Assembly (NCBI GenBank): GCA_036250195.1
Contig: JAVHZZ010000003.1
Coordinates: 297,133,565-297,197,564, forward strand
Length of the DNA: 64,000 bases
Origin: Mixophyes australis
Taxonomy: Eukaryota > Chordata > Amphibia > Anura > Limnodynastidae
Direction of reading: 5' to 3'
Position 1 is the first letter of the stretch. Each line of letters begins with the position of its first letter. The notes beneath the pieces were generated by a model that saw only the letters and a list, made by a program, of their open reading frames with translations, was not told where the DNA came from and searched no databases. Positions 46,707 through 58,321 of this stretch are shown in pieces. The translations under genes were made by a program, and so were the position numbers.

Positions 46707-49700
46707 CTACTGAGGCAAGATGTCGTCCTCATCCTCAACCTCTGATTCCTCTCCCCCTACAGTGTGTACTTCCTCCTCATCACACATTATCAATTCGTCC
46801 CCGCTGGACTCCACAACCACAGGTCCCTCTGTAGTATCTGGAGGGCAGTGCTGTACTTCATTGAGGAATTGATTATTCATTTTTATAAACATCATTTTTT
46901 CAACGTTGTGAGGAAGCAACCTCCTTCGCCGCTCACTGACCAGGTTCCCCGCTGCACTAAAAACTCTTTCCGAGTACACACTGGAGGGGGGACAACTCAG
47001 GTAAAATAGAGCCAGTTTGTACAGGGGCTTCCAAACTGCCTTTTTTTCCTGCCAGTAACAATATGGACTGTCTGACATGTCTACTTGGATGGTGTCAGCA
47101 AAGTAATCATCCACAATTTTTTCTATTGTCACAGCATCCAATGCAGCGAGAGTAGACATGTCTGCAATGGTTGGCAGGTCCTTCAGTCCGGACCAGATGT
47201 TATCAGCATCCCCGCCAGTGCCTCTTTTGGGAAAACTGAGCTTTTTCCTCGCAGCCATAGATGTGGAATCTTCTTCCACATCTATGGCTGTTGGCATGTC
47301 ACGGTGGAGCTGTTGGCATGTCACGGTCCTCTTCAGAGGACAATCTCCTGACCAGCAGGTCTTTGCACCGCTGTAGACTTGTGTCCGCCGGAAACAGAGA
47401 CACAACATACGCTTTAAACCGAGGATCGAGCACGGTGGCCAGAATGTATTCCTCTGACTTTAAAAGAGTGACCACCCTCGGATCCTGGCAAAGCGTACGA
47501 AGGGCTACATCCACAAGAGCTACATGCTTGGTGTAATCGCAATGGCTTACCAGCTCCTCCCTCACTTTCTCCAGCTGCTTCTGCAACAGCCTGATCAGGG
47601 GAATGACCTGACTCAAGCTGGCAGTGTCGGAACTGACTTCTCGTGTGGCAAGTTCAAATGGCTGCAGAACCTTGCACAACACGGAAATCAGTCTCCACTG
47701 CGCTTGACTCAGGCGCATCCCCACTCCTTTGCCTATGTCGTAGGTGGCTGTGTAGGCCTGAATGGCCTTTTGCTGCTCCTCCATCCTCTGCAGCATATAG
47801 AGGGTGGAGTTCCAGCGCGTCACAACCTCTTGTTTGAGGTGATGGCAGGGCAGGTTCAAGCTTTTTTGATGTGCCTCTAGTCTGCGGTAGGCACTGGCTG
47901 AATGCCGAAAGTGTCCAGCAATTTTGCGGGCCACCGCAAGCATCTCCTGCACACCCCTGTCACTCTTGAGGTAATGCTGCACCACCAAATTAATGGTGTG
48001 GGCAAAACATGGGACGTGCTGGAAATTGCCCATATTTAATGCCCGCACAATGTTACTGGCATTGTCTGACACCACAAATCCCCATGAGAGTCTAAGTGGG
48101 GTAAGCCACTGGGAGATAATTTCCCTCATTTTCTCTAATATGTTGTCAGCGTTGTGCCTCTTATTAAAGCCTGTAATGCACAATGTTGCCTGCCTTTGCA
48201 TGAGCAGCCATTTTGTAGATGCTGCTACTGATGCAGCTGTTGCTGTTGCTGCGGAAGGGGATGCATCAACCCAGTGGGCTGTCACAGTCATATAGTCCTT
48301 CGTTTGCCCAGAACCACTTGTCCACATGTCCGTGGTTAAGTGGACAGTGGGTACAACCGCATTTTTAAGAGCACTGAGGACACTTGATCGTACTTCTCTG
48401 TACATTTTTGGTATCGCCTGCCTAGTGAAGTGGAATCTCGAGGGGATTTGGTACCGGGGACACAATACCTCCATCAACCCTCTAAATCCCACTCCACTGA
48501 TGGCGGACACCGGGCGCACGTCTAACACCAACATTGCAGTTACAGCCGCAGTTATACGCTTTGCAATAGGGTGACTACTATCGTATTTGGTGGTCATGGC
48601 AAACGACTGTTGGACGGTCAATTGTTTGGTGAAAGACTTAGCGGTCTTACGACTTCCCCTCTGGGAAGATGACCGACTAACAGCAGCAACAGCAGCAGTG
48701 GCAGTAGTAGGCGTACCGCTGCAGGATTCCTCGGATGAATCCCGTATTGAGGAGGACTCAGTCTGGCTGCTGACTTGGGCTGCAGGACTGAATCTGATGG
48801 AGATTGTGGAGGAAGTTGACGAGGAGGGTGTTGCTGGTGTGTATCCAACTGGACCACGGGATTTAGGTGTCCCTGTACCGATGAGGGTCCTAGCCCCAGT
48901 TCCTGAACTAACCACTGAACTATGAAGGTTATTCAGGTGACGTATAAGGGAGGATGTTCCTAGGTGGGCAAGATCCTTACCCCTGCTTATTTGAGCTTTA
49001 CATAAGCTACATATTGCCATACATTGGTTGTCTGGATTTGGATAAAAATAACTCCAGACCGAAGAGGTGCATTTTTTGGTCTTCTGACCAGGCATGACGA
49101 TGGGCTTTTTCATCCCATGGACATCAGCTGTTTCCCCCCCTGGTGCCTCATTTACAATAACCACATCACCATCCTCATCATCAAGTTCCTCCACAGCGCC
49201 AGCTACATCATCAATAGCCTCCTCCCGAGCCACCTCTTCCCGTACAGTGATGGGAAGGTCAGGCTTGACAACCACCAACACGCTTGGACTCGCCTTGGGG
49301 ATTTGTGATAATTTCTCTTTAGAAGGCAGAGTTGTTTGCTGTTTTGTTGCTGACAGCATAACTCTCTTCAATTTTTTGTAGGGGGGGGGAGGAGGAGGAG
49401 GGCTAAGATCCGTGGGTGAAGCTGAACCACTAGTCATGAACACGGGCCAGGGCCTAAGCCGTTCCTTGCCACTCCGTGTCGTAAATGGCATATTGGCAAC
49501 TTTACGTTTCTCCTCAGATGATTTTAAGTTTCTCTTTTTGCTACTTTTTCTTAACTTGGGCTTTTTGGATTTTACATGCCCGGTACTACGAGATTGGGCA
49601 TCGGGCTTGGAAGACGACGTTGATGGCATTTCATCATCTATGTCATGACTAGTGGCAGCAGCTTCAGCATTAGGAGGAAGTGGGTCTTGATCTTTCCCTA

Positions 49701-49728
49701 CTTTATCCTCCAAATTTTTGGTCTCCAT
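46707..49728 (-). pseudogene. hAT transposase with BED zinc finger (copy 2, one rearranged site)
   Basis: The same gene as in copy 1, here open from the upstream start (METKNLEDKVGKDQ, 49728) through about 810 codons. It has a Lys/Ser-rich basic N-terminus, a proline run, a BED finger at about residues 225-273, catalytic-type Asp at about 481 (TTDMW) and 559 (VSDNA), then the WNSTLYM region. Near 47255-47310 a small insertion with inverted and direct duplications shifts the frame. The second frame (46707-47408) then carries the remaining C-terminus with SSVYSERVFSAAGNL and an acidic tail. It is less damaged than copy 1 and may have been active more recently. No intron is evident. Confidence 0.93.
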
Positions 49729-49742
49729 TATATGTAGCACAA

Positions 49743-50960
49743 GATACTGCAGAATGTGTGAACTTGGTAATATTGCAGTACCAATGGACTTATACTGCTG
49801 GATTGGTTTTGCAAATTTGGTTATAATTATTATTTTTTTTTTTTTTTTTAAATTTTTTTTTTTTTTTTACTTTTTTCTTATTTTTAAAAAACTTGGGAAT
49901 AGTGGGGAAATAACTATGCCCTTAGAAGCACAGAGCACAGGACACAGCACCACTGGACTGAACAGGACACGGCACAGGACCCAGCAGCACTACGGAACTC
50001 AGCAGGACAGAGCACAGGACACAGCACCACTGGACTGATACTGCAGAATGTGTGAACTTGGTAATATTGCAGTACCAATGGACTTATAATGCTGGATTGG
50101 TTTTGCAAATTTGGTTATAATTATTATATATTTTTTTTTTTTTAAATTTTTTATTATTTTTTACTTTTTTCTTATTTTTAAAAAACTTGGGAATAGTGGG
50201 GAAATAACTATGCCCTTAGAAGCACAGAGCACAGGACACAGCACCACTGGACTGAACAGGACACGGCACAGGACCCAGCAGCACTACGGAACTCAGCAGG
50301 ACAGAGCACAGGACACAGCACCACTGGACTGATACTGCAGAATGTGTGAACTTGGTAATATTGCAGTACCAATGGACTTATAATGCTGGATTGGTTTTGC
50401 AAATTTGGTTATAATTATTATATATTTTTTTTTTTTTAATTTTTTATTATTTTTTACTTTTTTTTTATTTTTTAAAAACTTGGGAATAATGGGGAAAAAA
50501 CTATGCCCTTAGAAGCACAGAGCACAGGACACAGCACCACTGGACTGAACAGGACACGGCACAGGATCCAGCAGCACTACGGAACTCAGCAGGACAGAGC
50601 ACAGGACACAGCACCACTGGACTGATACTGCAGAATGTGTAAACTTTGTAATATTGCAGTACCACTGGACTTTTACTGCTGAATGTGTGAACTTGGTAAT
50701 ATTGCAGTACCAATGGGCTTATACTGCAGGATTGGTTGTGAAAATTTTGTGGTAATTAAAAAATATTAAAGTAGTTTTTGGTATTTTTTAAAAAAACTTT
50801 TTTTTATTTTTTTAAACACAGGGGAATATTGGGGAAATAACTATGCCCTTAGAAGCACAGAGCACAGGACACAGCACCACTGGACTGAACAGGACACAGC
50901 ACAGGACCCAGCAGCACCACTGACCTCAGAAGGACAGAGCACAGCACACAGCACCACTGG
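49743..50960. repeat. 294-bp tandem array on the right side of hAT copy 2
   Basis: Units begin GATACTGCAGAATGTGTGAAC at 49743, 50037, 50331 and 50624 (294, 294, 293 bp). Each has poly-T/A tracts, GGGGAAATAACTATGCCCTTAG and the CAGCACCACTGGACTGAACAGG motif. The fourth unit diverges and resembles the second unit of copy 1. Confidence 0.92.
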
Positions 50961-50974
50961 ACTGATACTGCAGA

Positions 50975-51117
50975 ACACAGCACAGCACAGCACAGCACAG
51001 CACAGCACAGCACAGCACTAAACAGCACAGCACAGCACAGCACTAAACAGCACAGAACTAAACAGCACAGAACTAAACAGCACAGAACTAAACAGCACAG
51101 AACTAAACAGCACAGAG
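50975..51117. repeat. CAGCA / AACAGCACAG simple-repeat tract
   Basis: (CACAG)n followed by about six AACAGCACAGAACTA-like units near the right end of hAT copy 2. A shorter run is at 26153-26196 in copy 1. The Cys-Ala-Val-Leu frames across it are artefacts. Confidence 0.9.
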
Positions 51118-51359
51118 GACCACCTAACACACCCTCCCTCTACCCTGATCAATGCCCGAGTGAAGATGGCGGCGACTAGCGGGGAATTTATAGGATCCGA
51201 GTATCGCGAGATCCGACAACGGGATTATGAGTCAGAGCCTCAGTTTCACTTTTGAATTTGGCGCCAATACCCGGATCTGTCTCGGATCCGACTCGGATCC
51301 GCAACGTTCGGGTGGGCTCGGATTTCAAAAATCCGAGTGCGCTCATCCCTACTAAGCCA

Positions 51360-52492
51360 GCAACCGAGGGGACAAGCCTCCCCTGTCCAGTGTATATGTG
51401 TTTATTTTGACTCTTTGGCATTACTGTGGCCCTTACAAAGATTTCCTATTGGGCCTCAAATGTCTAGTAACGCCATATCGATGACTATTTTCTTCTAAGT
51501 ATTGTCACAGGAGATGAGAGACCAAAAATAAAAACTGTTCTGTGAAATATTGATCTTGTTCCAAATTTAGCCATAAAATTGTATGTGTTTCGCAGGAGGA
51601 ATGTGGCCTAAAGTGTTCCCAAAGAAACGGCAACTACACTACGCAGCATAGTGAATTAATTGTTGTTATCCCAACTCTATTCATATAATTTCGGTGAAAG
51701 GCAAGTTTACAAATACAGTGGGGGGTGGCATTCTGCATAATAGCAAAGCACAAGTGTAAATCAAAGGTTGTGTTGTTAGAATTTTTATATTTTGAATTGT
51801 AAGAAATACTTGTACTGCTCAAAACTAAATTCACACAAAATCTCACAGCGATTTTGCTCATCTCTACTTGACACTACTTAGGGGAGCTTTCAGCCTCCCC
51901 TCCTCCTACTGCTACAGGCCCATAGAGTGATCAGTAAACTGTAAATTTAACTGGAACTCTAGAAATTGATCTATTCAATGTGAATGTGAGTACATACCTT
52001 GAGTCATGTGTCTACATACACAGAGACAGGACAGTACATTGCTGGGCTCCAAAACTTGAGTAAGACCCCACTCTGCTAGGAAAAGAATAGGTCTGCCACA
52101 TGTGACCACTGTGCATGCACTGTTCAGAAGAGGACTCTTTTTTTAGAGCTGACAGGAGGCCTTCGAGAGTGCTGCGGAGAACTCACATAGCCTCCGGGCC
52201 ATGTATGGCCCACAACACCCACAGTTGTTCTACCAATATATATTAAATAACACCACTATCAAAAATCTACTCTTCATATTTTTAATAAATAATTGTAACA
52301 CCTGAGTTCTATCATTGATATTACATGAGCATCACATAAATAAGAACATCAAATAAACTAAAATGTCAAAGCTTATTGTTGTAAAACTGAAATCAACACA
52401 AAAAATTAAATAAAAAAATATGCATAAGACATTGGCCTAATCAGCAGCATTGATGAAAAAGCAGCTTATCTATCACTCTCAAGTACTATTGG
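51360..52492. other. Presumed GRM1 upstream intron, nothing recognised
   Basis: AT-rich DNA between hAT copy 2 and the solo LTR, with no supported feature. Confidence 0.4.
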
Positions 52493-52497
52493 ACATG

Positions 52498-53221
52498 TGT
52501 TATGATTCCTAGTGAATTCAGGACGTGGAAATAGCAGTAGAAAACCAAGTGTCTTTATTTAGGCAAAATATGTTAACAAGGATTAATTTCGTGGAAGATG
52601 CAGATTTCAGGTAGCAACATAAACAGATATACTCCAATACACAAATATGAACAAGTGTGATGAATTGCAGGAATAGTCCACAAAAGCAACAGGTTCCAAG
52701 CAATGACAAATACAGTTTAAATGCAGCAACAAGTATATTAAGTTACCCAATTGCCAGGAAGCATGAGGCTCCAGACTAAGGAGGCAAGGATCAGGATTCC
52801 AGATTGCCAGAGGCACAAGGCAGTCCAGGGAAGCAGACAGACTAGCTTAGTCCAGTGACCAGGCAGACATCAGGGCAACAAGAGTTAAAGCAGAATCCAG
52901 TGAACAGGCAGAGGTCAGGGCAACAAGCAAACAAAGAAGGTCCGGTAATCAGGCAGAGCATCACAACGGGAGTTTAGACAGCAGTAAAGCAAACTGGACC
53001 AGAGTATAAACAGGAGACAAGCAGCAGCCAGGTATAAACGATGGACTGCACAGAACACAGATTGAGACAGGTATATGAAGCTGTGAGACAGGTGCTGGTA
53101 CTAATCAGGTAAGAAGATTAACTCCTACAGGCAAGGTGTAAAGTTCAGCGGCAGAAGAGCAGCAACTCTGGTGGAATTGAGGTTCTGCTGCCACATACAA
53201 AGTATAGGCAGAGTCATAACA
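52498..53221 (-). mobile_element. Solo LTR of a retrotransposon with perfect 5-bp duplication ACATG
   Basis: The 724-bp segment begins TGTTATGATTCC and ends GAGTCATAACA on the plus strand, so the ends are TGTTATGA/TCATAACA inverted repeats. Both flanks read ACATG (52493-52497, 53222-53226). In the minus orientation it has a polyadenylation signal AATAAAGACACTTGG (TTTATT at 52554-52559) close to its 3' end, as an LTR should. No internal retroviral or gypsy genes adjoin it, so it is the product of LTR-LTR recombination. The 5-bp duplication fits a Ty3/Gypsy-type or ERV-type integrase. Confidence 0.92.
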
Positions 53222-53226
53222 ACATG

Positions 53227-56071
53227 TCTAAATATTCCTCTGATCATTAAACATCCATGCTCAGACTGGCAACCTGGCATTTGCCAGAAGGACTGGTGTA
53301 CCTAAGAGTACTACAGGTTTGTTCTGGGTTACTTAAAAAGGCTGCTTAGTCTTAGTCAACTACCAGTACCTGCTTTTAATGAAGCAGTCACAGGCTGCAG
53401 CAGTGGCTGGCTGTAAATTTTAGGCTAGGGGGGAACAAGATGGGCCCAGCAGCCTATTAAGAACATTTGAAATAGAAAAAAGGCAGGTGGCCTATTGACC
53501 AGGCCCAAGGCAGGACAATATGGGACTGGCCCAGGGGACAGATGTAGCCCTCCCATCCAGCCCAGCAAGCCAATTGGCTGCAGATGCTACTCGTCCTGTA
53601 CTCAGTCCCTATTGATGTAGTGGGTCAGCTGTGTCTCCAATACACAATAATAAGACACCCAGTGAATGATGGAGCTCTTTGAGGGTGAACTTACACTTTG
53701 TACATGCTCATGAATGTGCTGCGTGCTTGACATGTCAAAGCTGCTTTTTATTTGGGTCCGGTCCTGCTCGCAGTTCTTAAAAACTGTAAATAATAGCATT
53801 TAAAATGCAGCTATTATAAACCAACAAAAATATGTAGCAATTATCAAAGGACATATAAACAGTATTTTTAGTCCCTCTAAATGTACTGTTACCATTTGAT
53901 GAAGCCCCATGTTAAAGTATGATGTCTGCCTTGTAATCCGCATCGATGTGTGGGAAGGGAAAGTTGTTGATTCACATGGCACATGGTGTTTCACACTACT
54001 GCAATAGTAAAGTGCAATTCACATTCATTTTCAAATTCGTTCACATACAGTAATGTGCTTATAGCTTGATGCTAATAATTTTCTTTACTTTTTACTATTA
54101 AAAACATTATCTGACTGCACATCCAGTTTATCAGGCACTTGTGCTATTAAAGCAGTAGCCCGTCTGCTTTTTCTATGTTTTAGTAGATAACATGGCTGTG
54201 AAAAAGGTCCTTTATCTTTGGAGAAATGTTTCTTTGACAGTTTATACGAAAGCTGGATCATCTCCAGTGCAAGTTTCCCCTAGCAATTATACAAGCCGTT
54301 TCATTCAAGGCATTGGGAAACAGTTTCCTGGGTAATGTCTTCATTGGTTTGAGATAATTCAGGATTATGTGATGACTGATATAGTAGCTAATGCATTTTG
54401 ATCCCAATTGTAAAGCTCTATGGAATATGCTGGCGCTATATAAATAAATATTGATGATGATGATCATCCTGAATTTTTTTTATGTAGAAACTTTTTATCT
54501 ATATGGCTCAGACTACACCTTGATAGGATTATTTACTTTGATATGGTTCACTCTATTGTTATCTATATATCACAACTATTGGCGATATAAAGATTTTCTA
54601 TTGCTACTTATGATAGAAATTTTTCTCTCAACGCAATTTAGCAAAAAAACATGTCACCAGAGTAGCTGAGGAATACCATGGCGATGCTGGCTGGCAGCAG
54701 TAAGGGTGAACTTACGCTTCGCCAGGCCAGTGTGGGAGCATATGTGCATGCGTGAACCGTGAACTTGGTCTTTTAATTCCATTTCTGACAAAAATAATGT
54801 AAAAGAATATCAAAAATATAAAATATTTCATATTTTTAAACCCCTCCCAAATTGCTTTATTTAAATAATAGTCCTTTTGCAATGGCGATTTCGATAGGAG
54901 GACAATGGCGCTAGTTGTATTGCCATTGTCCATGTTAAAAAGCCTCTCCAGAGACCCCAGGCGAATACCTAGTGCTAGTCTTTAGCGGCACGGGGGCTTT
55001 GGTAAATAGGGAAAAGCTCTTAATCTAACGAAAACTGTTATTTTTGCTTGAGAAAGGACTTTTCTCCTGTTCTTAAATAGCCACCCCAGACTGTTTGATT
55101 GTTCCATACACTTTTATAATACAGTAGAGGAAAAATATTTTTTTCATCATTAAAAATGATTGTATTACCCAAAATCAGCTATATAGAGCAACTTGTCACA
55201 ATATTTACCCCTCACTTTCAGGATAAATCTTAGATACCTCAAACACCACAATATAAGGTTGATTTTCCTTATATGCTATTATAATTGTTATGCAATAAAA
55301 ATTACCCACCCGTTATGACAAATCCCGTTATATTTTGATTGTCCAACCAATGTTTTCCCTCACAGCATCACATATGTATAACTGTAAATAAAAATGCCCA
55401 ATGATTTTTTTTAAAGCTGGAAAACATAGTTAAGAATAACAATGATGATGATGATGAATCAAGGGTTAGCCTGCTATCTATGAAAATTCTGTCACCCTAG
55501 GCATGGACCTAGGTGGCCTTTCCACAAATCCAGGCCTGACTAAAAGCATGGTCAGGGCAGATTCACAGTTACTAGTCATGTTTGGTATATGTGGAGAATT
55601 CGTAGAGTAAAATAATACAACTTGAAGTCAAGGATACAAGAATATAAAAAGAGTCAAAAACAAGCAGGCTCAAAATCAGAATAACTACACTAAGAATTCC
55701 AGTTACTCTGGCATTTTCAGAGGAGCTGGAAGTGTAATGGAAATGCATCTAAACATGTCCAGCAAGCAAAGGGCAAACTGGTATCTAAGATTGTTGGAAT
55801 GTAGCTTGTAATAAACAGTAATTATGTAGTGATTCTGACCCCCTTAACTCAGCATTCCATGAGTAGATGTAGTCTTCTGCTTATACTCTGTGCCTCCCTC
55901 TACATATGTTTTCATAGTCGTATAAGGGATATAGGCCGACCAACCGGCGTCCCACGCAGTGAGCTAATAAAGAAAGACTTTGAGACAAGTATTTGGCAAA
56001 ATTATTTTGGTCACAGTTTTATTAAACACTTGCAAACTTGTATTTGGCAGACAAGTGGCGTGGAAGGCTAA
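53227..56071. other. Presumed intron; SINE tail fragment at 54404-54468 and nothing else recognised
   Basis: The only recognised item is AAAGCTCTATGGAATATGCTGGCGCTATATAAATAAATATTGATGATGATG-like text, cut from the 3' end of the SINE family seen at 33320. A GAT/ATG trinucleotide run also occurs near 55443-55457. No genes are supported. Confidence 0.5.
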
Positions 56072-56460
56072 TATAATTTACCACATTTTTCCAGTTCCAT
56101 CTGGAAAAATATGACGTGTTATGCCTACCATGTAGGCACCGCAACAGCGTCCTCCTGAGACTAGCACCTTGGCATAAATCACCCTCCAATTGTTGTAACC
56201 TGGCATGCTGCCCGTATTGGCCCAACCATTGAAGTGGAACCAGGAATGCTGCCGCCTACCCAGGATGATACTGCCTGCCGTTCTCTCTAAAAAAATAGGG
56301 TGTGTTCTGCCCACCATGTAGGCACTGCAACAACGTCCTCCGGAGACCAGCCCCTTTGGCATAAATCACCCTCCAATTGCTGAAACCTGGCATGCCACCC
56401 GTATTGGCCCACCCGTTGAAGCTGGAACCAGGAGTGCGGCCGTCTTCCCAGGGTGATACT
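56072..56460. repeat. Tandem duplication of about 185-190 bp within the DIRS remnant
   Basis: The stretch TAGGCACCGCAACAGCGTCC ... GATGATACTGCCTGCC (about 56131-56277) is repeated as TAGGCACTGCAACAACGTCC ... GGTGATACTGCCCGGCC (about 56321-56466), with moderate divergence. Read on the minus strand both encode FNGWANTG-MPG and NWRVIYAK text, so the duplicated unit may be coding-derived. Confidence 0.8.
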
Positions 56461-58003
56461 GCCCGGCCTTGCTCGCCGCTTTCCTGCCAAGCAAGGTCCT
56501 CATGACCCTGTCCATGGGGAAAGAAGCCCCTCACCTCTATGACCTCCTCTAACAACAACCTGCTAAGCACCTTCTGCACATTGTTAAACATATCAATTGC
56601 AACCACTTAAAGGTGCACCCCATCACTCCTCTGAAAACCTGCACAATTGAACGCCGATTTTTGCTTCTGCTGCTGCTGCCACGGGAGGTAATAAACTTGG
56701 CAATTGCAGGTTTTACTTTATTTCTCACCCTATCAATGCCTGCCCCTGACATGTCTGACCTTACAGATCCAATACTCAAAAATCTTAATCACATTCTCCA
56801 ACTCTCACAGCCAATTCCTACACTGATCTGACTCCGTTGGCCCTGCCACCAAAAAATTATCCAGGAAATGCACAACTGATTGCATCCTGTGCTGGATTCA
56901 AAACACCAATGAAAAAAGAGGATAAAGACTTCGGAAAAAATGCACATGATACTGAACAACCCATAGGCAAACACTTGTCTATGAAATAATACCCATCAGA
57001 CTGAAAAACCCATCAACCTAAAGCTTTTAGGGTGCAGCAGCAACATTCGAAAGGTAGACTCTATGTCTAAATTTCCCCATAAGGGCCCCATTTCCATGCT
57101 TTTGACCATTTTTACAGCCCTGACTAAGGATTGATATTGGACCGAACACTTCTCCTTGTTCAGAGCATCGCTAACCGATGCCCGTGCCAGAGAAGATAAG
57201 TGCTGGATCAGCCTAAAATTTTCTGCTGCCTTCTTAGGAACTAGCCCCAGAGGCGAAATTACTAAATTCTAAATGCGAGGCTCCTGGAATGGGCCAGCCA
57301 TTCAATCCAACATCAGCTCTTTGACAATTTTATCCCTGACTATTGCAGATTGGGGTATGCTTCTTGTCACACTAATCCTAAAACCTTCTTTTTAAACCTG
57401 CCTGCAAATACTCGCTTCTTCCCTTTTTGTATACCTAGCCAGTCACTCTAACCTCCTACTCACCTTTACTTGACTATTTGCACTTTCCAGGCACAATGGC
57501 TCTGGGTAGCTTTTGTGCTTGAATGCCTTTCCTTCTTGCGCAATCTTTGGCAGAATTGATTTCCGCCACAGAATGCACACGCATGTCTGAATCTACTGTG
57601 CGCCCTTGCGCAATGAGATTAGTAATAATCTCAACACTTGGATTTTTCTCTGTAAACTGAATGAATAAAGCTTGTGTACTTTAGCATACACATTGCACTG
57701 CCTGGGAATGCCTCCATGTAACAAACAGAGTACACAAACATCCCACGTAGCCAATTATCTATAGTTTTGCACCCATCTGCTTGTGCTGCTCCCTTTTTCC
57801 TTGAGTCCCACCTCGGTTAATGTAAATAGATCAACAAAATTACCCTTCTCAATATACCTCCTGGTGTGTTTTGGCAAATGTCCCAGCACTGCTCCCAACT
57901 CACAACTGGCAGCTATGCTTCCCTGAACGAACATACTTTCTTTCTGTGACTCCACCTGCACAAGCAACTTCCTTAATGCATCCACCGAGGCCAATCTAAT
58001 AGG
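56072..58003 (-). pseudogene. DIRS-type (tyrosine-recombinase) retrotransposon remnant: gag-like end and reverse transcriptase
   Basis: From about 58003 downward the minus strand encodes a gag-like C-terminus (RKLLVQVESQKESMFVQG, GHLPKHTRRYIEKG). After stops comes a DIRS reverse transcriptase opening: an AGPF block, then ISPLGLVPKK and FRLIQHLS near 57230-57320. Further on are FAYGLFSIMC and the catalytic-site region HFLDNFLVAGP near 56860-56890, where a canonical DIRS RT reads Y-L-DD-F. Frames shift several times. No tyrosine recombinase was recognised. DIRS elements differ from LTR retrotransposons in using a tyrosine recombinase instead of an integrase. The copy is clearly inactive. Confidence 0.75.
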
Positions 58004-58321
58004 GGTAAAGTAGGCCCTGTGTAAGATAAACACCTGTATTTGTTGAAATTTTAATGATGAAGTATAACCTTCAGTACTGTCTGTAACCATTTCCCACTCC
58101 TTGTCTGATAAAGGGCCAATATCTATTTCCCACTGATTCCTCAAACCATCCAAATCATCTGCAGTGGATTCATACAGAAGACATGAATACATTCGAGAGA
58201 TCAGACCTCTATAACCCAAGGCCTGTAATTGTTTCCTCAGTGGATCCACCCCAAACACCAAAGTCTCCCCTTTAAATTGTGTGCTTAGGGCGTGTCGTAA
58301 CTGAAGGTAAGAATAAAACAT
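58004..58321 (-). pseudogene. L1/Tx1-like LINE ORF2 fragment fused in frame to the DIRS remnant
   Basis: The open frame begins MFYSYLQLRHALSTQFKGE and continues with LISRMYSCLLYES, LRNQWEIDIGPLSDKEWEMV and FQQIQVFILHRAYFTPIRLA, the post-RT region of L1/Tx1 ORF2 proteins. Immediately after TPIRLA the expected LINE continuation is replaced by DIRS gag-like protein without a stop, giving a chimeric 188-codon frame ending at 57755. It is a junction of two dead elements, not a gene. Confidence 0.75.

Larger units (their letters stand above)
42870..51351 (-). mobile_element. hAT transposon, copy 2, with expanded tandem arrays; 8-bp duplication CTAAGCCA
   Basis: The termini TAGGGATGTGCACCGGCG and GAGTGCGCTCATCCCTA match copy 1. 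Both flanks carry CTAAGCCA (42862-42869 and 51352-51359). At 8482 bp it is 3.2 kb longer than copy 1. The difference comes from a 79-bp array of about twelve units instead of six, a 533-bp array absent from copy 1, a roughly 330-bp GC-rich segment at 46220-46550, and a three-fold 294-bp array on the right. The transposase (minus strand) is nearly intact but has one rearrangement. Confidence 0.95.
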
